Shown piece by piece: positions 6,954-15,464 of a DNA stretch of 45,377 bases; position 1 is the stretch's first letter; each line of letters starts with the position of its first letter. This DNA is from Gp22-AA3 sp964384905 (GTDB lineage Bacteria; Acidobacteriota; Polarisedimenticolia; Gp22-AA2), in NCBI GenBank assembly GCA_964384905.1, contig CAYLND010000011.1, positions 1 through 45,377 of the forward strand. The letters run 5' to 3'. The notes under the pieces are model-generated. The model saw only the letters and a list, made by a program, of their open reading frames with translations, searched no databases and was not told the origin of the DNA. Both the position numbers and the translations under genes were made by a program.

Positions 6954-9607
6954 CCCTCGCAGCCGGATCGAAGCTCGGCCCCTACGAGATTCTCGGCCAG
7001 ATCGGGGCCGGGGGAATGGGCGAAGTCTACCGGGCGCGGGACCCCAGGCTCGGGCGAGAGGTCGCGATCAAGGTGCTGCCGGCCTCCTTCTCGGCGGACC
7101 GCGACCGTCTTCGACGGTTCGAGCAGGAGGCCAGAGCCGCGGGACTCCTCAACCACCCCAACATCACAGCCGTCTACGACATCGGGTCCTACGAGGCAGC
7201 TCCGTTTGTCGTCCAGGAGCTGCTCGAAGGCGTCACGCTGCGTTCGCTGCTCTCCTGCGGCAAACTTTCGCCCCGCAAGACGATCGGCTACGCGAAGCCG
7301 ATCGCCGACGGCCTGGCCGCGGCACACGACAAGGGCATCATCCACCGGGACCTGAAGCCCGAGAACCTCTTCGTCACGAAGGACGAGCGAGTCAAAATCC
7401 TCGACTTCGGGCTCGCCAAGCTGACGCACCAGGAGGACGGCGGTCCGCTCAGCAGGCTCCCGACCGCGACCACCCCCACGACGGACTCGGGCATCGTGAT
7501 GGGCACGGTGGGCTACATGTCGCCCGAGCAGGTGCGCGGCAAGCCCACCGACGCACGGTCGGACATCTTCTCCTTCGGCTTGATCCTCTATGAGATGCTT
7601 TCGGGCAGGCGCGCCTTCCAGGGCGAGTCGACTGCGGACACGATGTCGGCGATCCTCAAGGAGGATCCGCCTGACCTCTTGGCGACCAACCAGAACGTCT
7701 CGCCTGGCTTGGAGCGCATCGTGCGGCACTGCCTCGAGAAGACTCCCGAACGCCGCTTCCAGTCCGCGAGAGACCTCGCCTTCGACCTCGAAGCGCTCTC
7801 GGTAGACTCCGGAGGCGTGGCAGCCGGCACGCTTGCGCCTCAAGCCCGCCGCATACCGCATGCTTTCTGGTTGGGAATTGCGGGGCTTCTCGCGGGGGCG
7901 ATCGCGGCGACCCTGCTCCCGATCCGGCATGGCTCTCCTCGGGCTGCGCCGGGGCGGCCGATCCGATTCGAGATCGCTGCGCCTCAGGACCGGCGCCTGG
8001 TTGGAACCATCGCGGTCGCGCGGGACGGCAGCCGCCTCGTCTTTGGGGCGCGGGAGCCGGGCGGTCCCGTGATGCTCTGGATGCGCGCGCTCGGGGACGC
8101 CAAGGCCGAAACGCTCCCGGGGACCGAAGAAGCGCAGCTGCCCTTCTGGTCGCCCGACGGCCGGTCCGTGGGCTTCTTCGCCAACGGCGAGCTCAAGCGG
8201 ATTGCGATATCGGGAGGTCCCCCTGAAGCGCTTGCGGCGACGCCGGATCCCCGCGGTGCGTCCTGGGGAGCGGACGATCGGATCGTGTTCGCTCCGGATC
8301 ACCACGGACCACTGATGCAGGTTTCGGCCTCGGGGGGCAAGGCCACCTCGGCCACCACCCTGAATGAGCAGCGACGCGAAGGCACGCATCGCTGGCCCTG
8401 GTTTCTCCCGGACGGACGGCACTTCCTCTACTACTCCTCCGGATCATCGGGCCGGGAGCCCGGGGACCTCTTTGTCGGAGAGCTCGGATCGAGCAACGTC
8501 AAGCGCATCACGGAGTCGAGCTCGCTCGCAGTCTACGCATCCCCCGGATATCTCGTGTTCGTCCGCGGCAGCACCCTGGTGGCGCAGGCCTTCGATCCCG
8601 ATCGACTGGAGCTCCGCGGCGAAGCGGCCCCCCTGGGCGTGGACCTCCCTTCCACTTCGTGGACGACCGGTCAACGAGCCCTGTCGGCCTCGTTCGATGG
8701 CACGCTCAGCTGGTACACGCCACCGCGCGCATGGGGCCAGCCCGTGTTGGTCGACCGCCGGGGGCAAGACCTGGGGAGGCTCGTGGAGTCGGGATCCTGG
8801 ACCGGCCCTCGCCTCTCGCCGGATGGGAGGCGATTGGTGATGTCGCGCGCGACCACCAGCACGCCGACAGGAGATCTCTGGGTGATCGATGTCTCGAGGA
8901 GCGTCGCGACGCGCACGACAACCGACCCGGGGGATGACACCAACGCGATCTGGTCCCCTGACGGAACGCGCCTGGTCTTTACCTCGGACCGTGGCGGACC
9001 TGGGGATCTTTACATCATCCGCGCCGACGAGCCGGAAAGTGAAAAACTTCTTCTGGCGAGCGAGGTCTCGAAGTTTCCGCTATCGTGGTCGCCGGACGGC
9101 CGGTTCCTGATCTTCGGGACCACTACCCCGCAGACCTGGTGGGACCTGTGGCTGCTCCCTCTCGAGGGCGATCGAAAGCCGGTGCCGTTTCTGGCTACAC
9201 CCTTCGCGGAGGGGGGCGCCCGATTTTCTCCGGACGGCCGCTGGGTCGCGTACGACTCGGATGTTTCCGGCACGTCCGAGATCTACGTCCGGCCATTCCG
9301 CGAATCCGGCGGAACATGGCGGGTCTCGAGTCGGGGCGGCCGTACTCCCTCCTGGAGAGGCGACGGCCGCGAAATCTACTACCTCGCGCCCGACTCCACG
9401 CTGATGGCGGCACCGGTGACCGGCGTCGCTCCGTTCCGGACGGCTTCCCCGGTCCCTCTCTTCAACATCGCCTCGCCCGAATCGACCGATACCTATTACG
9501 ACGTCTTCCCGGACGGCAAGCGCTTCATCGTCAACCAGCGGATCTCATCGAAGGAAGAGCCGATCAACGTGCTCGTCAACTGGGTCGCGACCCTCAGGAA
9601 GCCATGA
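6950..9607 (+). CDS. Ser/Thr protein kinase with PD40/WD40-like C-terminal propeller
   Basis: This 885-aa kinase is predicted to be membrane-anchored. The kinase domain (about 10-275) has the glycine loop GQIGAGGMGEVY, the VAIK lysine (K41), the catalytic HRDLKPEN, DFG and the SPEQ activation segment. A membrane helix follows (about 300-325, WLGIAGLLAGAIAATLL). The C-terminal 550 residues contain repeated PDG motifs (SPDGRSVGFF, SPDGRRLVM, SPDGTRLVFTSD, SPDGRFLIFG, SPDGRWVAYDSD) typical of PD40/TolB-like propellers, probably a periplasmic sensor or protein-binding platform. I chose ATG 6950 over the in-frame ATG 6914 because the conserved N-terminus begins there and a GAAGGT lies just upstream. 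The stop overlaps another kinase-like start at 9604 (ATGA). Confidence 0.9.
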   Translation: MTLAAGSKLGPYEILGQIGAGGMGEVYRARDPRLGREVAIKVLPASFSADRDRLRRFEQEARAAGLLNHPNITAVYDIGSYEAAPFVVQELLEGVTLRSLLSCGKLSPRKTIGYAKPIADGLAAAHDKGIIHRDLKPENLFVTKDERVKILDFGLAKLTHQEDGGPLSRLPTATTPTTDSGIVMGTVGYMSPEQVRGKPTDARSDIFSFGLILYEMLSGRRAFQGESTADTMSAILKEDPPDLLATNQNVSPGLERIVRHCLEKTPERRFQSARDLAFDLEALSVDSGGVAAGTLAPQARRIPHAFWLGIAGLLAGAIAATLLPIRHGSPRAAPGRPIRFEIAAPQDRRLVGTIAVARDGSRLVFGAREPGGPVMLWMRALGDAKAETLPGTEEAQLPFWSPDGRSVGFFANGELKRIAISGGPPEALAATPDPRGASWGADDRIVFAPDHHGPLMQVSASGGKATSATTLNEQRREGTHRWPWFLPDGRHFLYYSSGSSGREPGDLFVGELGSSNVKRITESSSLAVYASPGYLVFVRGSTLVAQAFDPDRLELRGEAAPLGVDLPSTSWTTGQRALSASFDGTLSWYTPPRAWGQPVLVDRRGQDLGRLVESGSWTGPRLSPDGRRLVMSRATTSTPTGDLWVIDVSRSVATRTTTDPGDDTNAIWSPDGTRLVFTSDRGGPGDLYIIRADEPESEKLLLASEVSKFPLSWSPDGRFLIFGTTTPQTWWDLWLLPLEGDRKPVPFLATPFAEGGARFSPDGRWVAYDSDVSGTSEIYVRPFRESGGTWRVSSRGGRTPSWRGDGREIYYLAPDSTLMAAPVTGVAPFRTASPVPLFNIASPESTDTYYDVFPDGKRFIVNQRISSKEEPINVLVNWVATLRKP

Positions 9608-9669
9608 CCCTTGCCACCGACTCGACGCTTTCGAGCAGGAAGGCGCCGCTCGTTTCGAGGCCAGTCCAT
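9604..9669 (+). pseudogene. Kinase-start-like stub cut by attachment scar 2
   Basis: An ATG overlapping the kinase stop begins MTLATDSTL, close to the MTLAAGSKL start of the preceding kinase. The frame then loses similarity and runs straight into the tRNA-Leu fragment at 9670. It may be the first codons of a second kinase in the operon that was removed at the scar. Only about nine residues support this. Confidence 0.3.
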
Positions 9670-9837
9670 TGGTGCCGGGAGTCGAACCCACATGGCCCAG
9701 AGGGCCAAGGGATTTTAAGGCCACGGGAGGAGGGCGGCGAACAAAGGAGTTGGCAATTCGTTGCCCTCTTCCCGTGTCCGAGGAGTCCGAGGAGGGTCGT
9801 AGAGTCCGAGGATTATGGACACCCAGATGGACACCCG
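9670..9837 (-). repeat. tRNA-Leu 3'-half composite repeat, copy 2
   Basis: Same layout as copy 1: a tRNA-Leu 3' half up to the anticodon loop (9670-9719), then the arm with three GTCCGAGGA and two ATGGACACCC repeats. This copy lacks 5 nt of the acceptor/T-stem side (it reads TGGTGCCGGGAGTCG). The flank on the CCA side has no recombinase tail, so the element that once abutted it has lost that end. Confidence 0.85.
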
Positions 9838-10211
9838 ATTCGCGTCCACTCCCACCCTCTCGCGCGGATGATCACAAAGTTCGGCTGGATCTCTTTCGAT
9901 CCCCGGATCCTCGGCGCGATATGCGTGGGCGAACTGGCTGCGCAAGCAGGATCATGAGCCTTTGCATCTTCTCCACCAGGGCCTACAGCGCCTGCCGAAC
10001 GGCGGGAACTTCACGAAGCCGATCTTGGAGAACACTCTTGGCATCCTGAAGAAAGGGGCCGTTGTCGTGGTCGAAGAGAATCGGGGGAACGGACGAGATT
10101 TGAGAGCCGGAGGTTGAAACCGATCGTTGGGCAGCACGATGTGCTCAGGCGCCTTAGGTACGGAGAAGATGGGGATCGAGTGGCAATCACATCGCAGCAT
10201 GAGTTCCTGCC
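9838..10211. other. Region without a recognisable gene
   Basis: I find no credible gene here. Minus-strand frames are open in places but shift and resemble no family I know. The segment lies between attachment scar 2 and the 3' end of msrQ and is probably decayed sequence. Confidence 0.4.
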
Positions 10212-10835
10212 TCACTTGCGCACCAGCCAGCGCGAATGGAGCTGAACGGCCACCCGTGCCAGAAAAAGCGCGATCAGGACGAGGCCATAGACAACGGGCT
10301 CCCGCAGGTCTTTCTTGACCCGCAAGGTGAAGTGGACCACGCCGAGGGCGGTGGCGACGTAGGCCAGACGGTGCAGCCGTTTCCAACGGACGAAGCCGAG
10401 ACGCCTGACGGATGCGGCGGTCGAGGTGGCGGCGAGAGGAACCAGCGTGACAAAGGCCGCGAACCCGATGAAGATGAATTTCCGCTTCGTGATGTCGGCG
10501 AGGATGGCCCGCGCATCGAAGGCCTGGTCGATCCCAAGGTACGTCATCAGGTGCAGCAGTGCGTAGAAGAAGCCGAACAGGCCGAGCATCCTGCGCAGCC
10601 GGATGGGCCAAGTCCATCCGAACGTCGCCTTGAGCGGCGTGCAGGTGAGGGCGGCGACAAGGAAGACCAGCGCCATCAGGCCGAGTCGGTTCAGCGCTTC
10701 CGCGATCGGGTTCGATCCCAACCGACCGAGCAGGGCCTCTCCGAGGATAACCACGAGCGGAACGAGCGAGCCGGTGAACACGGCCGGCTTGAGCCAGGGC
10801 CGCTGACCATGAGACATCGCAATATCGATCGCCAT
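10212..10835 (-). CDS. msrQ: MsrQ, heme-binding membrane subunit of the MsrPQ system
   Basis: This is a 207-aa integral membrane protein of the ferric-reductase-like (YedZ) family. In the known system it passes electrons from the respiratory chain through heme to MsrP, which repairs oxidised methionine in periplasmic proteins. About six membrane segments are visible. The family motifs LTCTPL, FFYALLHLMTYLGID (about 91-105), RLHRLAYV and HFTLRVKKD provide the likely heme histidines. Its length matches the usual 200-210 aa. It lies 20 bp after msrP on the same strand, in the usual operon order. An internal ATG at 10817 is an alternative start. Confidence 0.92.
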   Translation of the reverse strand: MAIDIAMSHGQRPWLKPAVFTGSLVPLVVILGEALLGRLGSNPIAEALNRLGLMALVFLVAALTCTPLKATFGWTWPIRLRRMLGLFGFFYALLHLMTYLGIDQAFDARAILADITKRKFIFIGFAAFVTLVPLAATSTAASVRRLGFVRWKRLHRLAYVATALGVVHFTLRVKKDLREPVVYGLVLIALFLARVAVQLHSRWLVRK

Positions 10836-10855
10836 GCCCCCTGTCGGGAAGCGCT

Positions 10856-11851
10856 CTAGAAGTACCGCCGGAGGTCCATGCCGGAGTAAAGGTCAGCGAC
10901 CTGCTCGGCATAGCCGTTGAACGGCAGGGTCGGCCGGCGCCGGAATTCGCCGATACGACGCTCGGTCCCCTGGCTCCAGCGCGGGTGATCGACAGCCGGA
11001 TTGACGTTGGCGTAGAACCCATACTCCCCGGGAGCGGCGAGGTTCCATGTCGTGGGCGGCTGCGATTCGGTGAACCGGATCTTCACGATCGACTTGATCC
11101 CCTTGAAGCCGTATTTCCAGGGAATCACCAGGCGCAGCGGCGCGCCGTTCTGGTTGGGGAGCGGCTTGCCATAAAGACCCACCGCCAGGAGCGCCAGCGG
11201 GTGCATCGCCTCATCGAGACGCAGTCCCTCCACGTACGGCCAGTCGAGGACGGCGCGGCGTTGCCCGGGCATCTGATTCGGGTCGAGAAGCGTGGTGAAG
11301 GCGATATATCTGGCTCTGGAGGTCGCCTCGACCCGTGCGATGAGATCGCGGAGCGGCAGCCCGATCCAGGGGATGACCATCGACCAAGCCTCGACGCAGC
11401 GCATGCGATAGATCCGCTCTTCCAGAGGCGCCCACTTGATGAGCTGATCGATGTCCAGGACCTGAGGCCGCTTGACCTCACCCTCGATGGCGACCGTCCA
11501 CGGTCGCGGTCGCAGCGTGCCCGCGTTCGCGGCCGGATCTTCCTTCTCGGTTCCGAATTCGTAGAAGTTGTTGTACGAGGTGACGTCCCCCAGAGGGGTC
11601 ATTGGCTCGGATGTGCTCGTGGGGTTGTTTGTGGAGAACTCGAGGCGGCCTGGACGATCGTCCCCGGCCGACCTGGTCGGCTCCAACCGGGCTCCACGCC
11701 GGCCCCTCAGAAGCCACACCAGGCCGCCACCGACCCCGGCGCTCGTGGCGGCGAAGAGCAGGCCGTTCTTGATGAACTCTCGGCGCCGCAGATACAGGTG
11801 CTCCGGGGTGATTTCGGAGGAGGCGGGTTCTTTTCCGAGGTCGCTCTTCAT
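10856..11851 (-). CDS. msrP: MsrP, periplasmic protein-methionine-sulfoxide reductase (molybdopterin)
   Basis: This is the catalytic subunit that reduces methionine sulfoxide in exported proteins. The N-terminus carries a twin-arginine signal (LRRREFIKNG followed by a hydrophobic segment), consistent with Tat export of a folded molybdoenzyme. The oxidoreductase molybdopterin-binding domain spans about 90-270, with the molybdenum-ligating cysteine in RMRCVEAWSM. The C-terminus has the family's WNLAAPGEYGFYANVNP and ends DLRRYF. I start at ATG 11851 rather than 11905 because a GGAGCGAGAC lies before it and the resulting 331 aa matches the usual 330-335 aa. It is the first gene of the msrPQ operon and divergent from a small membrane-protein gene. 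Confidence 0.93.
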   Translation of the reverse strand: MKSDLGKEPASSEITPEHLYLRRREFIKNGLLFAATSAGVGGGLVWLLRGRRGARLEPTRSAGDDRPGRLEFSTNNPTSTSEPMTPLGDVTSYNNFYEFGTEKEDPAANAGTLRPRPWTVAIEGEVKRPQVLDIDQLIKWAPLEERIYRMRCVEAWSMVIPWIGLPLRDLIARVEATSRARYIAFTTLLDPNQMPGQRRAVLDWPYVEGLRLDEAMHPLALLAVGLYGKPLPNQNGAPLRLVIPWKYGFKGIKSIVKIRFTESQPPTTWNLAAPGEYGFYANVNPAVDHPRWSQGTERRIGEFRRRPTLPFNGYAEQVADLYSGMDLRRYF

Positions 11852-11914
11852 GTCTCGCTCCGAGAGTATACCGTTCGCCTGAATCCAGGTGATGCCTCGC
11901 GTCATCCAAACCGC

Positions 11915-12289
11915 ATGAAGCCGATATCACCAAGGATCCACGGATATCTTGACTACGCGACCGTCCTGCTGTTCCTGGCCTCACCCACCCTGATCGGACT
12001 GACCGGCGCCGCGTCGATGGCTGCCTATGCCCTGGCGGGGGTCCACGCCATCCTGACGCTGATCACCGATTTCCCGCTTGGCGCCGCCAAGTTGCTGGCG
12101 TTCCCTTATCATGGTTGGGTCGAACGCATTGTTGGTCCTCTCCTGATCGTGGTGCCGTTTGGCATCGGGTTCGGTGGGCCTGCGCGAATCCTCTCTATCA
12201 CGATGGGCGCCATCATTGTCCTCGTCGGATGGCTCTCGAACTATCACTGCAGTTCATCAGGATCATCCCGTATCCCAGCGTGCCGCTGA
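11915..12289 (+). CDS. Small membrane protein, SPW-repeat-like
   Basis: This is a 124-aa protein with four predicted membrane helices. The motif ISPRIHGYLDYATVLLFLASP near the N-terminus and the later PYHGWVERIVGPLLI are two halves of the same pattern, as in SPW-repeat-type membrane proteins. The function of that family is not known to me. It is divergent from msrP with 63 bp between starts, so the two may share a control region. The last few residues (SSGSSRIPACR) are unlike the rest and may be an altered C-terminus. Confidence 0.65.
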   Translation: MKPISPRIHGYLDYATVLLFLASPTLIGLTGAASMAAYALAGVHAILTLITDFPLGAAKLLAFPYHGWVERIVGPLLIVVPFGIGFGGPARILSITMGAIIVLVGWLSNYHCSSSGSSRIPACR

Positions 12290-12311
12290 TCTATGGCTCA
12301 ATGCTGCGGCG

Positions 12312-13214
12312 TCACACGATCGTGCGCGCCCGGCTGCTCGTGTGGAGGACGCCCTGAACCTCGCGGTCGTAGAACTCCTTCATGCGCCCGACGATCGTGT
12401 CGTGGTCCTCTTCGAGCGCAAAGTGGCCGGTCTCGAGCAGATGAATCTCCGCGGAGGGGACATCACGACGGAATGCGCTCGCCCCCTCCACAGTGAACAC
12501 CGGATCGTTCTTGCCCCAGACGACAAGCGTCGGGGGCTTGCGGGTGCGCAGGTAATTCTGCCAGGCAGGGTACTGCGCCACGTTGGTGCGGTAGTCGTAG
12601 AAGAGATCGAGCTGGATGCGATCGCTCTCCGGCCGCGACAGCGCGGCCAGATCGACGATCCAGTTGTCCGGACTGATCCTCTCCTGGTCGCGTGCTCCCT
12701 CGACGTAGATCCACCTGGCGGCCTCGGGCGAGAGCAGGTTGCGCAGCGGGGCCTCCGTCTCGGCCGTCGGATTGCTCCAGTACTGCTGCCGGAGATGATT
12801 CCAGAACCCGCTGAACCCCTCCTCGTAGGCGTTGCTGTTCTGGACCACGAGCCACTCGATGCATTCAGGGTGACGCATCGCGATCCGGAATCCTATGGGC
12901 CCACCGTAGTCCTGCATGTAGAGCCCGAAACTCCGCAGCCCCAGCTCTCCAACAAGCAGTTTTTCCGTGATCTCGGCGAGCCTGTCGAAAGTGTAGCGGA
13001 ACGTGCCGGGCGACGGAGCGTCGCTCAGGCCGAACCCGGGGTAGTCGGGTGCGACGACATGAAACTGGTCGGCGAGGGCCGGAATCAGGTGCCGGAACAT
13101 GTGCGACGACGTCGGGAACCCATGCAGCAGGACCAGAGTCGGCTTCGAGGGATCGCCCGCTTCGCGGTAGAAGATCTTCAGCCCGTCGATCATTTTCGTG
13201 CGGTGCATCGTCAT
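12312..13214 (-). CDS. Alpha/beta hydrolase, haloalkane dehalogenase/epoxide hydrolase-like
   Basis: This is a 300-aa single-domain alpha/beta hydrolase. The oxyanion motif HGFP is at about 31-34, the nucleophile is Asp102 in YMQDYGGP, the acid is probably Asp237 in WGKNDPVF, and the base is His264 in ETGHFALEE. An Asp nucleophile, not Ser, points to the dehalogenase/epoxide hydrolase branch. The cap region (about 125-215) is rich in Trp and Tyr. The substrate cannot be read from the sequence. There is no signal peptide, so it is cytoplasmic. It follows the YHS gene on the same strand by about 50 bp and may be co-transcribed with it. Confidence 0.85.
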   Translation of the reverse strand: MTMHRTKMIDGLKIFYREAGDPSKPTLVLLHGFPTSSHMFRHLIPALADQFHVVAPDYPGFGLSDAPSPGTFRYTFDRLAEITEKLLVGELGLRSFGLYMQDYGGPIGFRIAMRHPECIEWLVVQNSNAYEEGFSGFWNHLRQQYWSNPTAETEAPLRNLLSPEAARWIYVEGARDQERISPDNWIVDLAALSRPESDRIQLDLFYDYRTNVAQYPAWQNYLRTRKPPTLVVWGKNDPVFTVEGASAFRRDVPSAEIHLLETGHFALEEDHDTIVGRMKEFYDREVQGVLHTSSRARTIV

Positions 13215-13262
13215 GTGACTGTCTCTCCTTCTCCCCCTGGGGGGCGTGTCTGTCTCGTTGGT

Positions 13263-13715
13263 CTACTTGCTGTTCTTCTGGATGAGCCCGGGCCAGTTCG
13301 CGTCCGCCTTGGCCACGTTGCCGTCGATGTCGGCGTTGAACTTCTTCAGTATGTCGTGGTCGAAATTGAGATACAGCTTGCCGTTCCGGATCTGCCACGT
13401 GCTGATATCGACCGGGGCGAGCGCGTCGCGGCTGACAGCGAACGCGCAGAATCCCCCGTATTGCGGCACGTACTTGTCGGGACTCGCCGTGAACAGCTGC
13501 TTGTGGTCCTCGCTGGCGAAAAAGTACACGGCCCCCTGGTGCGTGGCGCTGATGGACGGAGAACCCTTCACTGGTCTGGCGTCGGTGAAAAATGCCACCG
13601 GGTCGTAGCCCTCGATGGCGATATGGCTCGCGCCCGCCACGTTGACGAGGTTGGCTGCGAAACTCGGGGTGGACAGCAGCGTGAGAGCCAGGACTGCTCG
13701 AGCGATCGTCTTCAT
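13263..13715 (-). CDS. Exported YHS-domain protein
   Basis: This is a 150-aa protein with a clear signal peptide (MKTIARAVLALTLLSTPSFA). The mature part contains a YHS domain: GYDPVAFFTDARPVKG, then HQGAVYFFASEDHKQLF and PQYGGFCAFAVSRD. YHS domains are linked to metal handling, but the role here is unknown. The start at 13715 is favoured over an upstream in-frame ATG because AAAAGGAGA lies before it and the signal peptide begins there. It is divergent from the ECF sigma gene. Confidence 0.85.
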   Translation of the reverse strand: MKTIARAVLALTLLSTPSFAANLVNVAGASHIAIEGYDPVAFFTDARPVKGSPSISATHQGAVYFFASEDHKQLFTASPDKYVPQYGGFCAFAVSRDALAPVDISTWQIRNGKLYLNFDHDILKKFNADIDGNVAKADANWPGLIQKNSK

Positions 13716-13767
13716 CGTCGTCTCCTTTTCTGGGCGTCGTGGAGCCCTCGTTCCGCTCATTGGTCTC

Positions 13768-13800
13768 GGGAACACGTCGATCGTTACAACCCGCTATAAT
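13768..13800 (+). promoter_or_regulatory. Candidate promoter for the ECF sigma/anti-sigma operon
   Basis: A perfect TATAAT lies at 13795-13800, 41 bp before the sigma-factor ATG. A GGGAAC (13768-13773) that resembles an ECF-type -35 element lies 21 bp further upstream. Whether these are one promoter or two is unclear. The TATAATCCG context is shared with the promoter at 36.65 kb. Confidence 0.35.
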
Positions 13801-13841
13801 CCGCTCAACGCGCGACGCATCGCATTCCAGGCGGACGCGGC

Positions 13842-14513
13842 ATGACGAAGGATTCCGAAGGAGTGAAGGAGGGCACGGCCGCACCGCGCGCCGCGGCGCC
13901 GGGACACGGCCGAGCCGCGTCCGAAGAGGACCTCAGCGTCGTCGTGGCGCTGCGTCAGGGCGATGAGAACACCTTCACGCGCCTCGTGGAGCAGCACCAT
14001 GCCTCCCTGCGCAACATGGCCCGCCTCTATGTTTCCGATGCTGCCATTGCTGAGGAGGTGGTTCAGGACACCTGGCTCGGCGTGATCCAGGGGGTATGGG
14101 CGTTCGAGGGGCGCTCATCCCTGAAGACCTGGATCCTGCGCATACTCATCAACCGCGCCAAGACCCGCGCGCTGCGAGAGGGCCGGACGATACCGTTCGC
14201 GAACCTGGGGATGGACGAGCTTGAGGACCCTGAGGCCGTCCTCCCTGGAGCACGCTCGATGACCGCCGGCGACCCGGGGCCATCCCCCGAGACGATGCTC
14301 CTGGCAGGCGAGGCACGCGAACACCTCTGGAAGGCCATCGAGGCGCTTCCCGCGAATCTGCGGATCGTCCTGACGCTGCGGGACGTCGAAGGGCGCTCGA
14401 GCGAGGAAGTGTGTAACATCCTGGGGATTCGCGAGACAAATCAGAGGGTGCTGCTGCACCGGGCGCGTTCGAGGGTGCGGGCGGCGCTTCGGTACTATCT
14501 CGACGGGGAATGA
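13842..14513 (+). CDS. ECF RNA polymerase sigma factor
   Basis: This is a 223-aa sigma-70 family protein. Region 2 spans about 40-110 (NTFTRLVEQHHASLRNMARLY, then AEEVVQDTWLGVIQGVWAFEG, WILRILINRAKTRA). Region 4 spans about 165-220 (EALPANLRIVLTLRDVEGRSSEEVCNILGIRE, then RVLLHRARSRVR). Between them is an acidic Pro/Gly linker. It would direct RNA polymerase to a small stress or surface regulon. An anti-sigma gene follows after 7 bp, so the pair forms a standard autoregulated operon. The N-terminal 30 residues are low-complexity, and the true start could lie slightly downstream. Confidence 0.9.
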   Translation: MTKDSEGVKEGTAAPRAAAPGHGRAASEEDLSVVVALRQGDENTFTRLVEQHHASLRNMARLYVSDAAIAEEVVQDTWLGVIQGVWAFEGRSSLKTWILRILINRAKTRALREGRTIPFANLGMDELEDPEAVLPGARSMTAGDPGPSPETMLLAGEAREHLWKAIEALPANLRIVLTLRDVEGRSSEEVCNILGIRETNQRVLLHRARSRVRAALRYYLDGE

Positions 14514-14520
14514 AGAACCG

Positions 14521-15381
14521 ATGTCCTCCGGAAATGCAGCCTGCCATGAGCTTGAGGATCAAATCACTGCCTACCTGCAGGGAGATCTCCCGCCGGCCGA
14601 CCGGAGGCGCTTCGAAGCTCACTGTCGCTCCTGCTCCGTATGCCGCGCCCACGTCGCGCAGATGAAGATGGTCGTCGCGTCGCTGGGACGCATCGGCGAT
14701 CTTCGAGAGCCGGCGACTGGTCCGCAGAAGGAGCGGCTCCTCGGCCTCTTCCGCGATCACGGCCTTCACCGCCCCGGTCCCCGCCGACCCGGCGTGACGC
14801 TTGGTCTCGCGCAGGCGGTCGTGGCCCCCGGCGACCATCTGGCGTACTTCTGGGAGTCGGAGCGGGAATTCGAGGACGCCCTCGGCTTCGTCGCGGCCGG
14901 TGCCCGCCAGAGCGAGACGTGCGTCCTCGTGGGACTCGACGAGACCAACCCACGCGTCGAGGCCGGCCTGAAGCGCGCCGGTCTCGATCCGGCGGCCCTG
15001 AGGCGGGAAGACCGGCTGCATTTCGTCTCAGGAGAGAGCTCGGGTGACGCCCTGCTCGAAGAGGTCGGCGATCGGGTCAAGGGCGCCGTCGATCGCGGCG
15101 AGCCGTTCGTAAGAGTCCTAGGGAACCTTGGCTGGGGCAAGCCCGGCTGGCCCAACGACCGGGAGCTGCTCCGCCTCGAGGCACGCGTTACGGAGGCGAT
15201 CCGTAAGCTCCCCACGGTCGTGATGTGCGTTTACGACGTGCGCGGCATCGCCGCCCGCAATCTCCTCCAGGGCGGCCTCGAATGCCACCCTCTGACGTTC
15301 CGCCGCAACGTCGTGAGGCCGAACGAGCACTACGTCCCGGCCGAACCGTTTCTCGCAGCGCTGGATCGCGAGCTCGCCTGA
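14521..15381 (+). CDS. Anti-sigma factor: zinc-finger domain fused to a MEDS sensory domain
   Basis: This 286-aa protein joins two modules. Residues about 5-50 are an anti-sigma zinc finger of the zf-HC2/ZAS type, with HCRSCSVC giving the H-x3-C-x2-C pattern after an upstream conserved Cys-His. Residues about 95-280 resemble a MEDS (DcmR-type sensory) domain: DHLAYFWESEREFEDALGF near the start and later VMCVYDVRG. There is no membrane helix, so it is a cytoplasmic anti-sigma factor whose grip on the sigma would respond to a ligand or redox state sensed by MEDS or the zinc centre. It starts 7 bp after the sigma gene. Zinc binding is inferred from the motif. Confidence 0.8.
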   Translation: MSSGNAACHELEDQITAYLQGDLPPADRRRFEAHCRSCSVCRAHVAQMKMVVASLGRIGDLREPATGPQKERLLGLFRDHGLHRPGPRRPGVTLGLAQAVVAPGDHLAYFWESEREFEDALGFVAAGARQSETCVLVGLDETNPRVEAGLKRAGLDPAALRREDRLHFVSGESSGDALLEEVGDRVKGAVDRGEPFVRVLGNLGWGKPGWPNDRELLRLEARVTEAIRKLPTVVMCVYDVRGIAARNLLQGGLECHPLTFRRNVVRPNEHYVPAEPFLAALDRELA

Positions 15382-15464
15382 CGCGATACCGGACCCTTGA
15401 GCATGACTTCCGGCTACGACACCCAGCAGCGGCGTCGCCGCTCCGCCGCCTCTTCACCCAATGC

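Noticed and set aside
9085..9957. Long plus-strand frame overlapping the PD40 kinase end and scar 2
   Set aside because: It is in a different frame from the conserved kinase and is composed of shadow and repeat sequence.
12312..13775. Hydrolase and YHS gene as a dehalogenation operon
   Set aside because: The Asp nucleophile allows dehalogenase or epoxide hydrolase activity, but nothing else supports a halogenated substrate.
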